Source of the DNA: Grimontia hollisae CIP 101886
GTDB lineage: Bacteria; Pseudomonadota; Gammaproteobacteria; Enterobacterales; Vibrionaceae
Assembly: GCF_000176515.1 (NCBI RefSeq)
Contig: NZ_ADAQ01000013.1
Coordinates: 955,361 to 1,019,360 of the forward strand
Direction: 5' to 3'
DNA length: 64,000 bases
Below the pieces are notes generated by a model. The model saw only the letters and a list, made by a program, of their open reading frames with translations, made no database searches and had not been told where the DNA came from. Shown here piece by piece: positions 47,331 to 58,557 of this stretch (its first letter is position 1; each line of letters opens with the position of its first letter). The position numbers were made by a program, and so were the translations under genes.

Positions 47331-47759
47331 ATGTCTGAGGCCTTCACTTTTGAGCAACTTCTTCAGGTTCAGGCAGACAACGTCAACGCGCTACTAGACG
47401 TTATGGAACAGGAAACCACGGCCATTGCCTCCAGAAAAGCTGCCGATATTGACGCCTGCGCTAAACACAAGCTCTCTCTGATCCAAGCTATCCAATTACG
47501 AGATGCACAGTTGGCAAAATGCCCAGAGCTGCAATCGTTATCTGACGATAACCAAGCAATGATTGCCACAATCCAATCTTCCCTGGAAAAATGCCACCAG
47601 CTAAACGACGTGAATGGTGTCGCGCTGCAACGGGCTCAGTTGAGCATGCACAAACTTCGTAACCTGTTCCAGGAAGCTGCCGGCAAAAATGAAATGACTT
47701 ATGATGCCGATGGTCAAGCATCAGGCAGCCGCACACTTGGCACCAACATCAAAGCCTGA
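47331..47759 (+). CDS. flgN: FlgN, export chaperone of FlgK/FlgL
   Basis: 142 residues, helical and charged, with FEQLLQVQADNVNALLDVMEQE and a polar tail. It is 6 bases after flgM, the conserved flgM-flgN pair. The client proteins FlgK and FlgL are encoded about 12 kb away in this window. Confidence 0.93.
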   Translation: MSEAFTFEQLLQVQADNVNALLDVMEQETTAIASRKAADIDACAKHKLSLIQAIQLRDAQLAKCPELQSLSDDNQAMIATIQSSLEKCHQLNDVNGVALQRAQLSMHKLRNLFQEAAGKNEMTYDADGQASGSRTLGTNIKA

Positions 47760-47788
47760 TTTCGTCCAAATACCTTCCAAAACGCATC

Positions 47789-47815
47789 AAAAAAGCTGCT
47801 TAATGCTGCTTTTTT
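47789..47815 (+). terminator. Terminator between converging flgN and flgP
   Basis: An 8-bp stem AAAAAAGC/GCTTTTTT with an 11-base loop. The A-run on one side and T-run on the other make it usable in both directions. The stem is short, so strength is uncertain. Confidence 0.65.
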
Positions 47816-47842
47816 CGTGTAAACCTTAGGGGATTTTGGATC

Positions 47843-48271
47843 TCAGAAAATGATCGCATCGTTTCTCGGCACATGGTGCGACTCACCATACTCAGCCATT
47901 TTCCTCATCTTTCGTAAATTCAACTGAAGCTCAGTTACATAGCTGTCGCCCACTTTATAGCTGGCAACCACTTCTGCCGCACGAATGATGCCGTCTGATG
48001 CCCCGTGGGTTTTGTCCACGCCAAGCTGTTGATCGTCAATTTGGGTATTGCCGCCGACACGGATCCCATAAACTTGTTCTGACAGTTCTTTATACGCTTC
48101 CAACTTCGAAGCGCGCATTGCTCGAAATTGCTTCTCTTCTTCGGTTTTACCCCGTTGAGCACTGATTGACGCTGTCCCCACCGCAGTCAACAGCTCATCT
48201 GAACGAATTTGGGTAATAGGTTGGCAAGCGGTCAATACCAGCAGCATTGCCAGGGATAACCAGGTTTTCAT
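47843..48271 (-). CDS. flgP: FlgP, outer-membrane lipoprotein of the flagellar H ring
   Basis: 142 residues with a lipoprotein signal (LAMLLVLTAC, Cys16) and an LPP20-like domain (KLEAYKELSEQVYGIRV). In V. cholerae and V. alginolyticus FlgP forms the outermost H-ring part around the L/P rings and is needed for normal flagellation. It lies 13 bases after flgO. Confidence 0.92.
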   Translation of the reverse strand: MKTWLSLAMLLVLTACQPITQIRSDELLTAVGTASISAQRGKTEEEKQFRAMRASKLEAYKELSEQVYGIRVGGNTQIDDQQLGVDKTHGASDGIIRAAEVVASYKVGDSYVTELQLNLRKMRKMAEYGESHHVPRNDAIIF

Positions 48272-48284
48272 ACTCGCTCCTGAG

Positions 48285-48920
48285 TTATGGTTTCAAAATA
48301 ATGGTGTCGGTGGGGTGTTTGCGCTGATCACCACGAATGATCACGCCGTCTTCTATACGCACTTTACGTAATGTATCAATATCACGCCCTATACGGTCGG
48401 AAGGAAGAAAGCCCTGCGCCGACGCAACAACCACACGGGAGCGCATACCAATAATTCTTGCATTCACCAATACACCGCCGCCCTGTCGCAACATCGTGCC
48501 CGTCAGCACGTAATCAATTTGTTGCTCAGGGTGCAATTCTTTCCAATCGCGGCTCAGAGAAAAATCGCCTTCTTTGGTCACACGGATAGACCCGGTATTT
48601 TTAAAGTCAATAAGCGTGAATCCACGGCGCTGCATCTGGTAAATCATGCCTTCAGTCACAGAATTCCCCAGCCAGTTGGTTTCATCCATTTCTTCAACAT
48701 CAACAAAAGAGACCACCGCCATCGGGGTTCTTGCTGTCAGATAGTTGTTGGTTTCCAGCAACTCATCCGCCAAACCGTCGATAAAGTAATCCAACGTGTG
48801 TCGTGGGGTTTGCTGTAACAGAAACTTGCTCCCCGAGTACGGTTCTTTACCGTTATAGATCGGGTGATAAGCACAAGATATGGTTGCTAGACTCAGTAAT
48901 ATCACTATCCAGTTTTTCAT
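48285..48920 (-). CDS. flgO: FlgO, outer-membrane lipoprotein of the flagellar H ring
   Basis: 211 residues from ATG 48920, chosen because GGAG lies upstream and the protein then begins with a lipoprotein-like signal (MKNWIVILLSLATISC, Cys16); a longer frame starting at 49019 has no signal. The FlgO domain includes VVSFVDVEEMDETNWLGNSV. It is known in Vibrio for flagellar stability and is paired with flgP. Confidence 0.92.
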   Translation of the reverse strand: MKNWIVILLSLATISCAYHPIYNGKEPYSGSKFLLQQTPRHTLDYFIDGLADELLETNNYLTARTPMAVVSFVDVEEMDETNWLGNSVTEGMIYQMQRRGFTLIDFKNTGSIRVTKEGDFSLSRDWKELHPEQQIDYVLTGTMLRQGGGVLVNARIIGMRSRVVVASAQGFLPSDRIGRDIDTLRKVRIEDGVIIRGDQRKHPTDTIILKP

Positions 48921-49086
48921 TATTGTCTGGCTCCGGACACATTTAAAGGCTGACCGATGACGTGAGGGGCAAAGCCCAAGTCCACGATTCTTCCCTATTT
49001 TCAGGAACATTATTTGCATTCAGTGGTTATGTTTTCGCTTTTTTGGCTAACCACCTTGCCGCTTTTTGAGCGATGTATTCTGGTCT

Positions 49087-49102
49087 AGCAATTTTTATAC
49101 CT
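49087..49102 (-). promoter_or_regulatory. Possible sigma-54 promoter of flgOP
   Basis: Minus strand AGGTATA-N4-TTGCT with GG-N10-GC spacing. The -24 element is poor beyond GG, and the distance to the flgO ATG is about 170 bases. A weaker case than the other sites. Confidence 0.4.
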
Positions 49103-49121
49103 ATTATTGGAACTCTAGGTT

Positions 49122-50255
49122 ATGCGCAATAAAATTCTTAAGCCTCTGGTCGCTTGTATCGCGCTGGCATCCGCGTCTGTCAACGCCGCATGGTATCAAG
49201 TCACCGGGGTCAGCACAGTGTTAGAGAGTGGGGAGCAAGCAAGGGAACGTGCGCTCGAAGATGCCATTTACCAAGCATTAAAATTCTCCGGTGCTGACAT
49301 TGCCGGCCTGACGGCAATTCGTCCTTATTTAAAAGAAGCCAAAGACAACTATTTGTTCAGTGGCGACGAAATCCGCCATATTCAGGTGCTGGAAACGAAA
49401 GAAAGAAGCGGCGTCATGAAATTGACAGCGCGGATAGACATCTACCCAACGGCAAATGCTTGCCACAAGCACCAATACAAAAAAGGGTTGTTGATGGGAA
49501 GGTTTGATATTGTTTCTCCCCAACATGCCGCCTTGGGTGGTATTTTCCAGTTTGGCGATGACTTCACGGTTCTTTTACAGCGCCAGTTTGAGACACAGGG
49601 ACAAAGCTTTGTCGTTCAGGGGATCACGCCTTATGCCATTTCCCCGACCCAGCCAAATGTTGCCGCAATGGTGGCGGAAGACACAGGCGCACAGTACCTG
49701 CTTGTCGGCACCATCACAGACATGACAGCAACGATTGATCAAAATCTACTGAGAAACGATCAGACAAACCGGCAACTGGCGCTTTCTATTGATGTGCTGG
49801 ATGGAAAATCCGGTGAGGTAATTTATCAGAACATCTATCGTGACATCGCCGCCTGGCCGTTTGAACGTAACAGTAAGGTAGATACCAAAACGGCGCGCTT
49901 CTGGGCGTCACCCTATGGTGAAATGGCGCAGCGCATGAGTCGCAATATCTTACTGGATTTGGAAAGCAACTTAGCCTGCCATGCAGCGACACCGGAAATC
50001 GTTTCCATGAATGGTCAAACAGGGCAAATCAATGCCGGGCGTCTCCATGGTGTGAAGCATGGAGACAAACTGGCCGTATGGCACAATGCTTCGTTTACCG
50101 ACCAATACGGCATGTACCGCACCCAGTTGAAGAAAAGTGAAATCGAGCTGACTGTCACCCGGGTGTATGAAAGCTCTGCAGAAGTGGCCGTTGCACCGGT
50201 AGAATTTGGCGGCAGCATCCAGATCGGTGATTTGGTGACCAAACACACACAGTAA
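49122..50255 (+). CDS. flgT: FlgT, H-ring protein of the sodium-driven polar motor
   Basis: 377 residues with a signal peptide (LKPLVACIALASASVNA) followed by AWYQVTGVS, the FlgT N-terminus. The family has three domains, the N-terminal one needed for H-ring and then T-ring formation. FlgT is typical of Vibrio sodium-type motors. It is divergent from flgO. Confidence 0.94.
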   Translation: MRNKILKPLVACIALASASVNAAWYQVTGVSTVLESGEQARERALEDAIYQALKFSGADIAGLTAIRPYLKEAKDNYLFSGDEIRHIQVLETKERSGVMKLTARIDIYPTANACHKHQYKKGLLMGRFDIVSPQHAALGGIFQFGDDFTVLLQRQFETQGQSFVVQGITPYAISPTQPNVAAMVAEDTGAQYLLVGTITDMTATIDQNLLRNDQTNRQLALSIDVLDGKSGEVIYQNIYRDIAAWPFERNSKVDTKTARFWASPYGEMAQRMSRNILLDLESNLACHAATPEIVSMNGQTGQINAGRLHGVKHGDKLAVWHNASFTDQYGMYRTQLKKSEIELTVTRVYESSAEVAVAPVEFGGSIQIGDLVTKHTQ

Positions 50256-50268
50256 GACTTTTAAAACC

Positions 50269-50296
50269 TTAACGTTGGGAAACAATTGGGTATACT
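50269..50296 (+). promoter_or_regulatory. Promoter of tRNA-Arg
   Basis: TTAACG and TATACT with 16 bases between them; the -10 is five of six consensus. It ends 40 bases before the tRNA. Confidence 0.5.
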
Positions 50297-50336
50297 AACA
50301 GCCTGGCACTGACATTACCCAGAATCGGTGCCCAAT

Positions 50337-50412
<76 letters not shown>

Positions 50413-50533
50413 TTGATTTCCCTTATAATCGTCCACTCATACCCTTCAGCTTAAGCCTTTTCCTTCTCTCATTCCAAGGAAAGAAAAACGGGCCACAAAG
50501 ACCCGTCAAAAGTAAGGAAAACGATTTAATAGG

Positions 50534-51631
50534 TTAGAAGTAGTACTCAGCACCAATCAGGATATTAGTGCCATCATTATCTTCGTTTGCACCATAGTAA
50601 TCATATGATCGCACATCCATATACAAGTAAGTACTTGGCAACAAGTAGCCGAGACGACCTGTAATTGCCTGAGAACCATCGTCAATACCTTTATCCGTAT
50701 CGGACGTTGCGGCATAACCTGCTTTTAGAACCCAGGTTCCGTCAATTACATATTGTGCAGTAGCAGAGTATGCATCTTGGCTGTTATCTGTCAGGCCATT
50801 CTCCATGTGTTTCCACGCGGCAGTCAGGGTAACATCACCTAGGAACACACTACCACCAACGATAGCGTAAGAAATGTCGCCAGCCTCTTTGGTTCCTTTT
50901 GGCGTACCTGGCTTACTTTCCCACTCATCTTTATCTTTATTGTAAACCCAAGACGGATCCGTAGCGGCCACATCTACCGTGTATTTGCCTTGATCATAGT
51001 AACCAGCATGAACACTAAAAATATCAGTTGAGTAGGAAGTCGCAATACTAGCAACTAAAGCATCGGTGGTTGATCCCATGCCACTCAGGGTAGCCTGGAA
51101 ATTAAAACCACCCCAAGTTGCAGAATCAAAACGGAATACATTATTTGCACGATCTTCAAAAGCTATGCCAGTTGGTTTTCCGTCTTTTACTTCACCTAAC
51201 GCGTTATGCCAATCAAATACGTTCCCTAGACCAGGGTTAGAATGCGGCCAATCGACATAGTTGTATGCAGCGATTAACTGACGACCAAATTTGAAGCTAC
51301 CAACACCATCAAAATCTAGGCCAAGGAATGTATCGCGCATACCGAATGCGCCATAATCAGTATTGTTAGCATCGCCACTTTCTATTTGCCAAATGAAGTC
51401 TGGGCCAAAATCATCAAATGCGACTCGGCCTTTAAAACCAACACGTGATTCGATAACCGCTTGCGCGGCGCTATCTCCGACTTCTGGATTTGTTAAATGC
51501 ATGAAGCCTGCTGCTTGACCATAAAGCTGTACGGCTTCGCCATGCAGATCAATTGCTGCATTTGCTGAACAAGAAACGGCAGCTACCGCTACAGCCATAC
51601 CTAACAAAGAACGTTTGAAAGCTATTTCCAT
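50534..51631 (-). CDS. OmpU-like general porin 1
   Basis: 365 residues: signal peptide ending SANA, then AIDLHGEAVQLYGQAAGFMHL and repeated amphipathic strands (VGSFKFGRQLIAAYNYVDWP, GRLGYLLPSTYLYMDVRSYD), ending EYYF with the terminal Phe that the BAM complex recognises. It is a 16-strand trimeric porin of the Vibrio OmpU type. Its paralogue is encoded 3.2 kb away, beyond gltX. Its leader contains the conserved stem-loop at 51671-51703. Confidence 0.92.
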   Translation of the reverse strand: MEIAFKRSLLGMAVAVAAVSCSANAAIDLHGEAVQLYGQAAGFMHLTNPEVGDSAAQAVIESRVGFKGRVAFDDFGPDFIWQIESGDANNTDYGAFGMRDTFLGLDFDGVGSFKFGRQLIAAYNYVDWPHSNPGLGNVFDWHNALGEVKDGKPTGIAFEDRANNVFRFDSATWGGFNFQATLSGMGSTTDALVASIATSYSTDIFSVHAGYYDQGKYTVDVAATDPSWVYNKDKDEWESKPGTPKGTKEAGDISYAIVGGSVFLGDVTLTAAWKHMENGLTDNSQDAYSATAQYVIDGTWVLKAGYAATSDTDKGIDDGSQAITGRLGYLLPSTYLYMDVRSYDYYGANEDNDGTNILIGAEYYF

Positions 51632-51670
51632 GGAAAACTCCTTAAAAAGTGTTTTACCGGCAGAGAGTTG

Positions 51671-51703
51671 CGTTTGCTCTTAGTTGGCCGCCGAAAGCAA
51701 ACG
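51671..51703 (-). promoter_or_regulatory. Leader stem-loop of porin 1 mRNA
   Basis: On the minus-strand RNA: an 8-bp stem CGUUUGCU/AGCAAACG and a 17-base loop beginning UUCGGCGGCCAAC, 40 bases before the ATG. The loop matches that in porin 2's leader while the outer stem is different in sequence but still paired. Confidence 0.7.
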
Positions 51704-51873
51704 ACACCGATTTTGTTTATTGATTTCATATATCAACGAGGCGAAAGCTTAATTCGGAGCAATAAAAATAAAACCTGAGGCTTTAAGAAGTTTGAAATGC
51801 TTCAAAATCAAAGCATAAATTAATATATTACCTTTCAAATCAATTAATTAAGCAAAATCCAAAACATAAAAAG

Positions 51874-51890
51874 AAGGTAAATTTTACCTT
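51874..51890. repeat. Perfect 17-base palindrome upstream of porin 1
   Basis: AAGGTAAA-T-TTTACCTT. Further half-sites (TTACCTT or AGGTAAA) occur near 51829 and 51955. It looks like an operator; the regulator is unknown. Confidence 0.6.
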
Positions 51891-52032
51891 TCTCTTCCTT
51901 CAATAGATCTGTATCACGGAAAAAACGTGTAAATGTGGGAACCTTTTTATGTCGAGGTAAAAAGAATATCTAATAGGTTGACCTGTCTCTCATTTCTTAT
52001 TGAGAAGTCTCCACATCTATCGGACAATCTGA

Positions 52033-52063
52033 CAAAAAAGCCCTCGATATTTTCGAGGGCTTT
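52033..52063 (-). terminator. Intrinsic terminator after gltX
   Basis: An 11-bp perfect stem (AAAGCCCTCGA/TCGAGGGCTTT) with a 5-base loop; T-run on the minus strand, 24 bases past the gltX stop. Confidence 0.9.
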
Positions 52064-52086
52064 ACGAAGAGCAAGAAAGTCGGTGA

Positions 52087-53508
52087 TTACTGGGCTTCGC
52101 GCTCAGCAATAAACTGGAGTGCCTGTTTGATGCGGGATACAACACGCTCTTTGCCCACCAGCGTCATGACTGCATCAACAGACGGTGACTGGCCTTGTCC
52201 CGTAATAGCAACACGAAGCGGCATGCCAACCTTGCCCATACCAAGCTCAAGCTCTGCACAAACATCCGCAATCAATTGATGAAGGTTTGCAGTGGTCCAT
52301 TCGCCCAAGCTTTCCGCTTTTGCCAATGCCAGCGCCAATGCCTCTTTTGCCACAGGGCGAAGATGCTTCTTCGCAGCATCAGCTTCAAACGCATCAAAAT
52401 CCTGATAGAAGTAGCGACACTGTTCAGCCAGTTCAACCAAGGTGTTGCAGCGTTCACCCACCAGCTTGATCACATCTGTAATTGCCGGTCCGTGGGCAGT
52501 ATCAATGCCTTTTGCATCAAGATGCCATTGCAGGTATTTGGCGACGTACTCTGGCTCGGATGTTTTAATATAATGGTTGTTCAACCACAGTAACTTATCG
52601 GTGTTAAACGCAGACGCTGATTTGCTGACTGACTCAAGGCTGAACAGATTGATCATTTCTTCCAATGAGAAGATTTCCTGATCGCCATGAGACCAACCCA
52701 GACGCACCAGATAGTTCAGCAACGCCTGTGGTAAATAGCCCTCATCACGATATTGCATGACACTGACTGCACCATGGCGTTTAGACAGCTTCGCACCGTC
52801 GTCCCCCAGGATCATAGAACAGTGCGCAAACTCAGGCACTGGTGCACCAATTGCTTTATAGATGTTGATTTGACGGGGCGTGTTGTTGATATGGTCTTCA
52901 CCACGAACGACCTGAGTAATACCCATGTCCCAGTCATCAATCACCACACAGAAGTTATAGGTTGGGCTGCCATCAGTACGGCGAATGATAAGATCATCCA
53001 GTTCACTGTTTGCAATTTCAATACGGCCGCGGATTTTATCTTCAAAAACCACAGAGCCTTCTTTCGGGTTACGGAAACGGACGCAAAATGGCGAGTCTTC
53101 CGTCGCCGCCTCATTCGCAGCCATCACTTTGGGGTGAGTTGCATCGTAACGGGGCTTCACGCCAGCTGCCATTTGCTCTTCACGAATTTCGTCAAGCAAC
53201 TCTTTCGGCGCATAGCATTTGTAAGCTTTACCTTCAGCCAGCAATTGATCGATAACCTCGTTGTAGCGATCAAAACGCTTGGTTTGATAATAAGGACCTT
53301 CATCCCAATCAAGACCCAGCCACTCCATCCCTTCGATAATCGCATCGATAGCTTCTTGGGTTGAACGCTCAAGATCAGTGTCTTCAATACGAAGGACGAA
53401 TTCACCGCCAGCGTGTTTGGCGCAAAGCCATGAATACAGTGCAGTACGGGCACCACCTACATGCAAGAAGCCTGTTGGGCTTGGAGCAAAACGAGTTTTA
53501 ACTGTCAT
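52087..53508 (-). CDS. gltX: Glutamyl-tRNA synthetase
   Basis: 473 residues, the family length. Class I motifs: the HIGH-like [18 protein letters not shown] at the N-terminus and the KMSKS-like AKLSKRHG in the middle. It charges tRNA-Glu. It is monocistronic here, flanked by two porin loci. Confidence 0.98.
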   Translation of the reverse strand: MTVKTRFAPSPTGFLHVGGARTALYSWLCAKHAGGEFVLRIEDTDLERSTQEAIDAIIEGMEWLGLDWDEGPYYQTKRFDRYNEVIDQLLAEGKAYKCYAPKELLDEIREEQMAAGVKPRYDATHPKVMAANEAATEDSPFCVRFRNPKEGSVVFEDKIRGRIEIANSELDDLIIRRTDGSPTYNFCVVIDDWDMGITQVVRGEDHINNTPRQINIYKAIGAPVPEFAHCSMILGDDGAKLSKRHGAVSVMQYRDEGYLPQALLNYLVRLGWSHGDQEIFSLEEMINLFSLESVSKSASAFNTDKLLWLNNHYIKTSEPEYVAKYLQWHLDAKGIDTAHGPAITDVIKLVGERCNTLVELAEQCRYFYQDFDAFEADAAKKHLRPVAKEALALALAKAESLGEWTTANLHQLIADVCAELELGMGKVGMPLRVAITGQGQSPSVDAVMTLVGKERVVSRIKQALQFIAEREAQ

Positions 53509-53761
53509 GTTAATCCTATAACGTTTAGCGTTGTTAAATTGAACGGAGGCATTTCCGATTGGCGCTTATTGTAAGCGCACAGACTGAAGTGAACAATCTC
53601 TGCTGCTGAGGATATTTACAAACGGGTGACGTTCATGGGCTTATCTGCACACGTTTAGCTTCGAGACGAAAAATAAGGTTCACATCTTATTTATCAACAA
53701 AAAATGTAAAATACCTCTAACATAATTGCGAGTCATATAACAAATAGTCAGGAGAACAATG

Positions 53762-53971
53762 ATGAAAAAGCTAGTAGCTTTGATTGCTATAGTGGGTTTT
53801 ACTTCTGTTATCAGCGTAAATGCTCAGGCCAATAGCTCTGGTGGATGGGCGACGCAGGCAGGCCCCTTAGTAAAATGTAAGATGAGCGGCGGGAAAACCC
53901 AATATATCCCTACCCTTTTATGCACTGCAGAAGGTGGTAGTTTTGATAGAAACCCGGGCAACCAGTTCTGA
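53762..53971 (+). CDS. Small secreted protein of unknown function
   Basis: 69 residues. The second of two adjacent ATGs is used because AGGAG is then 7 bases away. A clear signal peptide (KKLVALIAIVGFTSVISVNAQA) is followed by a mature part of about 45 residues with two cysteines (KCKMSG and LLCTAEGG) that could form one disulfide. I recognise no family. It is monocistronic, with its own terminator. Confidence 0.75.
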   Translation: MKKLVALIAIVGFTSVISVNAQANSSGGWATQAGPLVKCKMSGGKTQYIPTLLCTAEGGSFDRNPGNQF

Positions 53972-53993
53972 CGTAGCAACATTAAAAATAGCA

Positions 53994-54014
53994 AAGCAGG
54001 CTTAAAGCCTGCTT
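53994..54014 (+). terminator. Hairpin terminator between converging genes
   Basis: AAGCAGGCTT-A-AAGCCTGCTT: two 10-base arms that pair as about 8 bp with a short loop, 23 bases past the small-protein stop. There is no strong T-run; it probably serves both sides. Confidence 0.6.
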
Positions 54015-54036
54015 CATTGCGTATGATGTTCCGGAC

Positions 54037-54708
54037 TCAAGATCGAACATTCTGCACTGCCCAACTCAAGAATTTTTTCTGCTCTTCTGCGCTCATTCTC
54101 AAAAAGTCAGCTTGCATCAAAATTAAAGCGTTCTCATTGGACAGTTCAGCATTTTTGACAGGATAAACCGATGAGTTAGATTTTTCATTGATGTCGGAGG
54201 ACGCCTCAGCTTTGGTGTCAGCCATAGACTTGCTGTAACTTAAACCACGTTTTTCATTAAACTTAACCAGTTCTCTTTCATAATCGCGTAAAAAACCTGG
54301 GCCTGCAGGCAAAATTTCTTGTTCAGACTCGATTTGATTACCGTTTAAACTGACCAATGTAAATGAAGGGTTTTGCTTAAAGTCTTTTATTTGGCGCTCT
54401 GCGGTGATATCTCGTGAAGGCATTATCGTCAGATCGGTGTCGCTCGCATCAAAGGTGATCACTAAAGGGTCTGTCTTAAATTTATCAAACTCAGAACCAG
54501 AAGAAACTAGCTTAGAAACACGAACCACAAGCTGGTTTGTGCCATTTTCTAATTCAAATTTAGATTTTGATATTACTGAAATAGGAAGAGCTTCACCATT
54601 AACGACAAGTGCTTCTACATCTTTGTGGAGATTAATAGTCACTTGTGAAAAAGCCAGCAGCGGGGTTAATCCACCAAGAAAAACTATTGATTTGAAAATA
54701 CGTTTCAT
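54037..54708 (-). CDS. YccT/DUF2057-family periplasmic protein
   Basis: 223 residues from ATG 54708, chosen for its GGAGGG site and the signal peptide (MKRIFKSIVFLGGLTPLLAFS). The body matches the DUF2057 (UPF0319) pattern: INLHKDVEALVVNGEALP, ELENGTNQLVVRVSKLV, DPLVITFDASDTDLTI. The function of this family is not established. It lies after porin 2 in the same direction, 39 bases away. Confidence 0.8.
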   Translation of the reverse strand: MKRIFKSIVFLGGLTPLLAFSQVTINLHKDVEALVVNGEALPISVISKSKFELENGTNQLVVRVSKLVSSGSEFDKFKTDPLVITFDASDTDLTIMPSRDITAERQIKDFKQNPSFTLVSLNGNQIESEQEILPAGPGFLRDYERELVKFNEKRGLSYSKSMADTKAEASSDINEKSNSSVYPVKNAELSNENALILMQADFLRMSAEEQKKFLSWAVQNVRS

Positions 54709-54777
54709 ACAGCCCTCCATGAAAAAAGCGAGCGTCATATGACGCCCGCATCAATAGTACTACGAATGCTTCAAAAC

Positions 54778-55881
54778 TTAGAAGTAGTATTCAGCACCGA
54801 TCAGGAAGTTTGTAGTTTTGTTTTCTTCAAACTTCTTGTCATCTTTGTTGTAGCTTGCCATGTCATAGTTACGTACATCGAAGTACAAATATGCGCTTGG
54901 CAAAAGGTAACCGATGCGACCGGTGATTGCAGTGTCAGAATCATCCTGAGTGTAACCAACTTTGTTGTCAGAATCGGTAGTTGCAGCGTAACCCAGCTTG
55001 AATACATATTGGCCGTTAGCAATGTATTGGGCAGTTGCGGAATATGCATCTTGCTCGGCATTTGTCACGCCATTTTCCATTGATTTAAATGCAGCAGTCA
55101 GAGTTACGTCACCGAGATACAATGCACCACCGACGATGTAGTAAGATAAGTCGCCCTTCTTATCTATAGAAGCCGCCTTACCTGGAACAAGTTTCTTTTC
55201 ACCTGTTTCAGGATCGAACTCGTAAGAGTCTTTTGTTGCTGCAACGTTCTCTTCCCAACCTTTTTGGTCATATACACCGGCATGCACTGTAAACATATCC
55301 TGAGAATAAGAAGCAGCGATGCTCGAAACCAATTGATCAGTTGAATCGCCCATACCACTTACGGTTGCTTGGAAGTTAAAACCGCCAAAGCTTGCTGAGT
55401 CGAAACGTAACACATGGTCAGCACGGTCACTGAAGCCAGCACCGATATCATTATTCCAATCAAAAACATTGCCAAGACCAGGGTTAGAGTGCGGCCAATC
55501 AACGTAGTTATAAGCAGCTACCAGTTGACGACCATACTTGAATGAACCTACACCATCAAAGTCGAAACCCAAGAAGGTATCGCGAGCACCTAGACCGCCA
55601 GTGTTAGTGCCGTTGTTGGCATTGCCGCCTTCCATTTGCCAAATAAAGTCAGGGCCGAAGTCTTCAAACTGTACACGGCCACGGAAGCCAATACGTGATT
55701 CGATGTCAGCTTTAACAGAGTCGTCTTTGCCGTCTGGGCTGGAGATAAAGATGCTACCAGCAGCTTGCCCGTAGAGTTGAACCGCATCACCTGCCAACTC
55801 AATTGCGGCATTTGCGCTACCAGAAACTGCAGCCAGAGCTACTGCTGCACCCAATACTGAACGCTTAAACATTTTTTCCAT
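54778..55881 (-). CDS. OmpU-like general porin 2
   Basis: 367 residues: signal peptide ending SANA, then AIELAGDAVQLYGQAAGSIF, and strands nearly the same as porin 1 (VGSFKYGRQLVAAYNYVDWP), ending EYYF. Loops differ from porin 1, notably near residues 205-235 and 345-360 (Lys/Glu/Asp rich). The ATG has GGAG 8 bases upstream. A duplication product of porin 1 or the reverse; the leader stem-loop is shared. Confidence 0.92.
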   Translation of the reverse strand: MEKMFKRSVLGAAVALAAVSGSANAAIELAGDAVQLYGQAAGSIFISSPDGKDDSVKADIESRIGFRGRVQFEDFGPDFIWQMEGGNANNGTNTGGLGARDTFLGFDFDGVGSFKYGRQLVAAYNYVDWPHSNPGLGNVFDWNNDIGAGFSDRADHVLRFDSASFGGFNFQATVSGMGDSTDQLVSSIAASYSQDMFTVHAGVYDQKGWEENVAATKDSYEFDPETGEKKLVPGKAASIDKKGDLSYYIVGGALYLGDVTLTAAFKSMENGVTNAEQDAYSATAQYIANGQYVFKLGYAATTDSDNKVGYTQDDSDTAITGRIGYLLPSAYLYFDVRNYDMASYNKDDKKFEENKTTNFLIGAEYYF

Positions 55882-56357
55882 GGAATTAACTCCTAAAAAG
55901 GGATTTTTCAGAATTCCAAGTCATCGCTGTTATGGTTGGCCGCCGAAGCAATGACTTGTTTATTCGATTTTCTAAAACGCTTCATTTTCATCGCTTTAGA
56001 TTTTTCATCACCGATTGAACTCTCCCTCAACCGATGAATCTCAGACTACTTGCACATAAAAAAACATCAACGAGAACTTTATTTGTTATTAAAAAAATAT
56101 GACTCGGTGCAAAGTTCCCTTATGTTCGTGATCGAGATCGACAATTTAGATAAAAAACAAAAGTAAAAATAAAAAATTATTATTTTTCAGCTATTTGATT
56201 GAATTCCTGTATTTAAAAATCGAACCAAGAATACCTATTGAGATCACTATCACATCTTAGATTTAGAAGTGATTAGACTGGGTTTGCGGTATAAAGCAGC
56301 AGAAAATTCAAGGTGAAAATTATTAAAGATGGCTCGCAAAAGCGGTGATTATGCGGG
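55882..56357. other. Long regulatory region upstream of porin 2
   Basis: About 476 bases, AT-rich. It contains the leader stem-loop at 55917-55958. The remainder shows no supported gene; an expressed small RNA cannot be excluded. Confidence 0.6.
55917..55958 (-). promoter_or_regulatory. Leader stem-loop of porin 2 mRNA
   Basis: On the minus-strand RNA: a 12-bp stem CAAGUCAUUGCU/AGCGAUGACUUG with one U-G pair and an 18-base loop beginning UCGGCGGCCAAC, 36 bases before the ATG. The wobble pair exists only in the minus-strand RNA, which supports an RNA role. Confidence 0.72.
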
Positions 56358-56385
56358 ATAGCAAACGCCGGCATTAAGCCGGCGT
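56358..56385 (-). terminator. Intrinsic terminator after ligA
   Basis: An 8-bp GC-rich stem ACGCCGGC/GCCGGCGT with a short loop, followed on the minus strand by TTGCTATCC. The T-run is weak. Confidence 0.65.
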
Positions 56386-56410
56386 AAGAGAGGGAGTAGG
56401 TTGGTTGAAA

Positions 56411-58555
<2,145 letters not shown>

Positions 58556-58557
58556 TT

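Larger units (their letters stand above)
51632..52032. other. Long regulatory region upstream of porin 1
   Basis: About 400 bases, AT-rich, with no convincing open frame. It contains the leader stem-loop (51671-51703), a perfect 17-base palindrome (51874-51890) and related half-sites. Confidence 0.7.

Noticed and set aside
49044-49063. Sigma-54 promoter for flgT on the plus strand
   Set aside because: TGGCTAA...TTGCC has GG and GC 11 bases apart instead of 10, so it is probably not functional.
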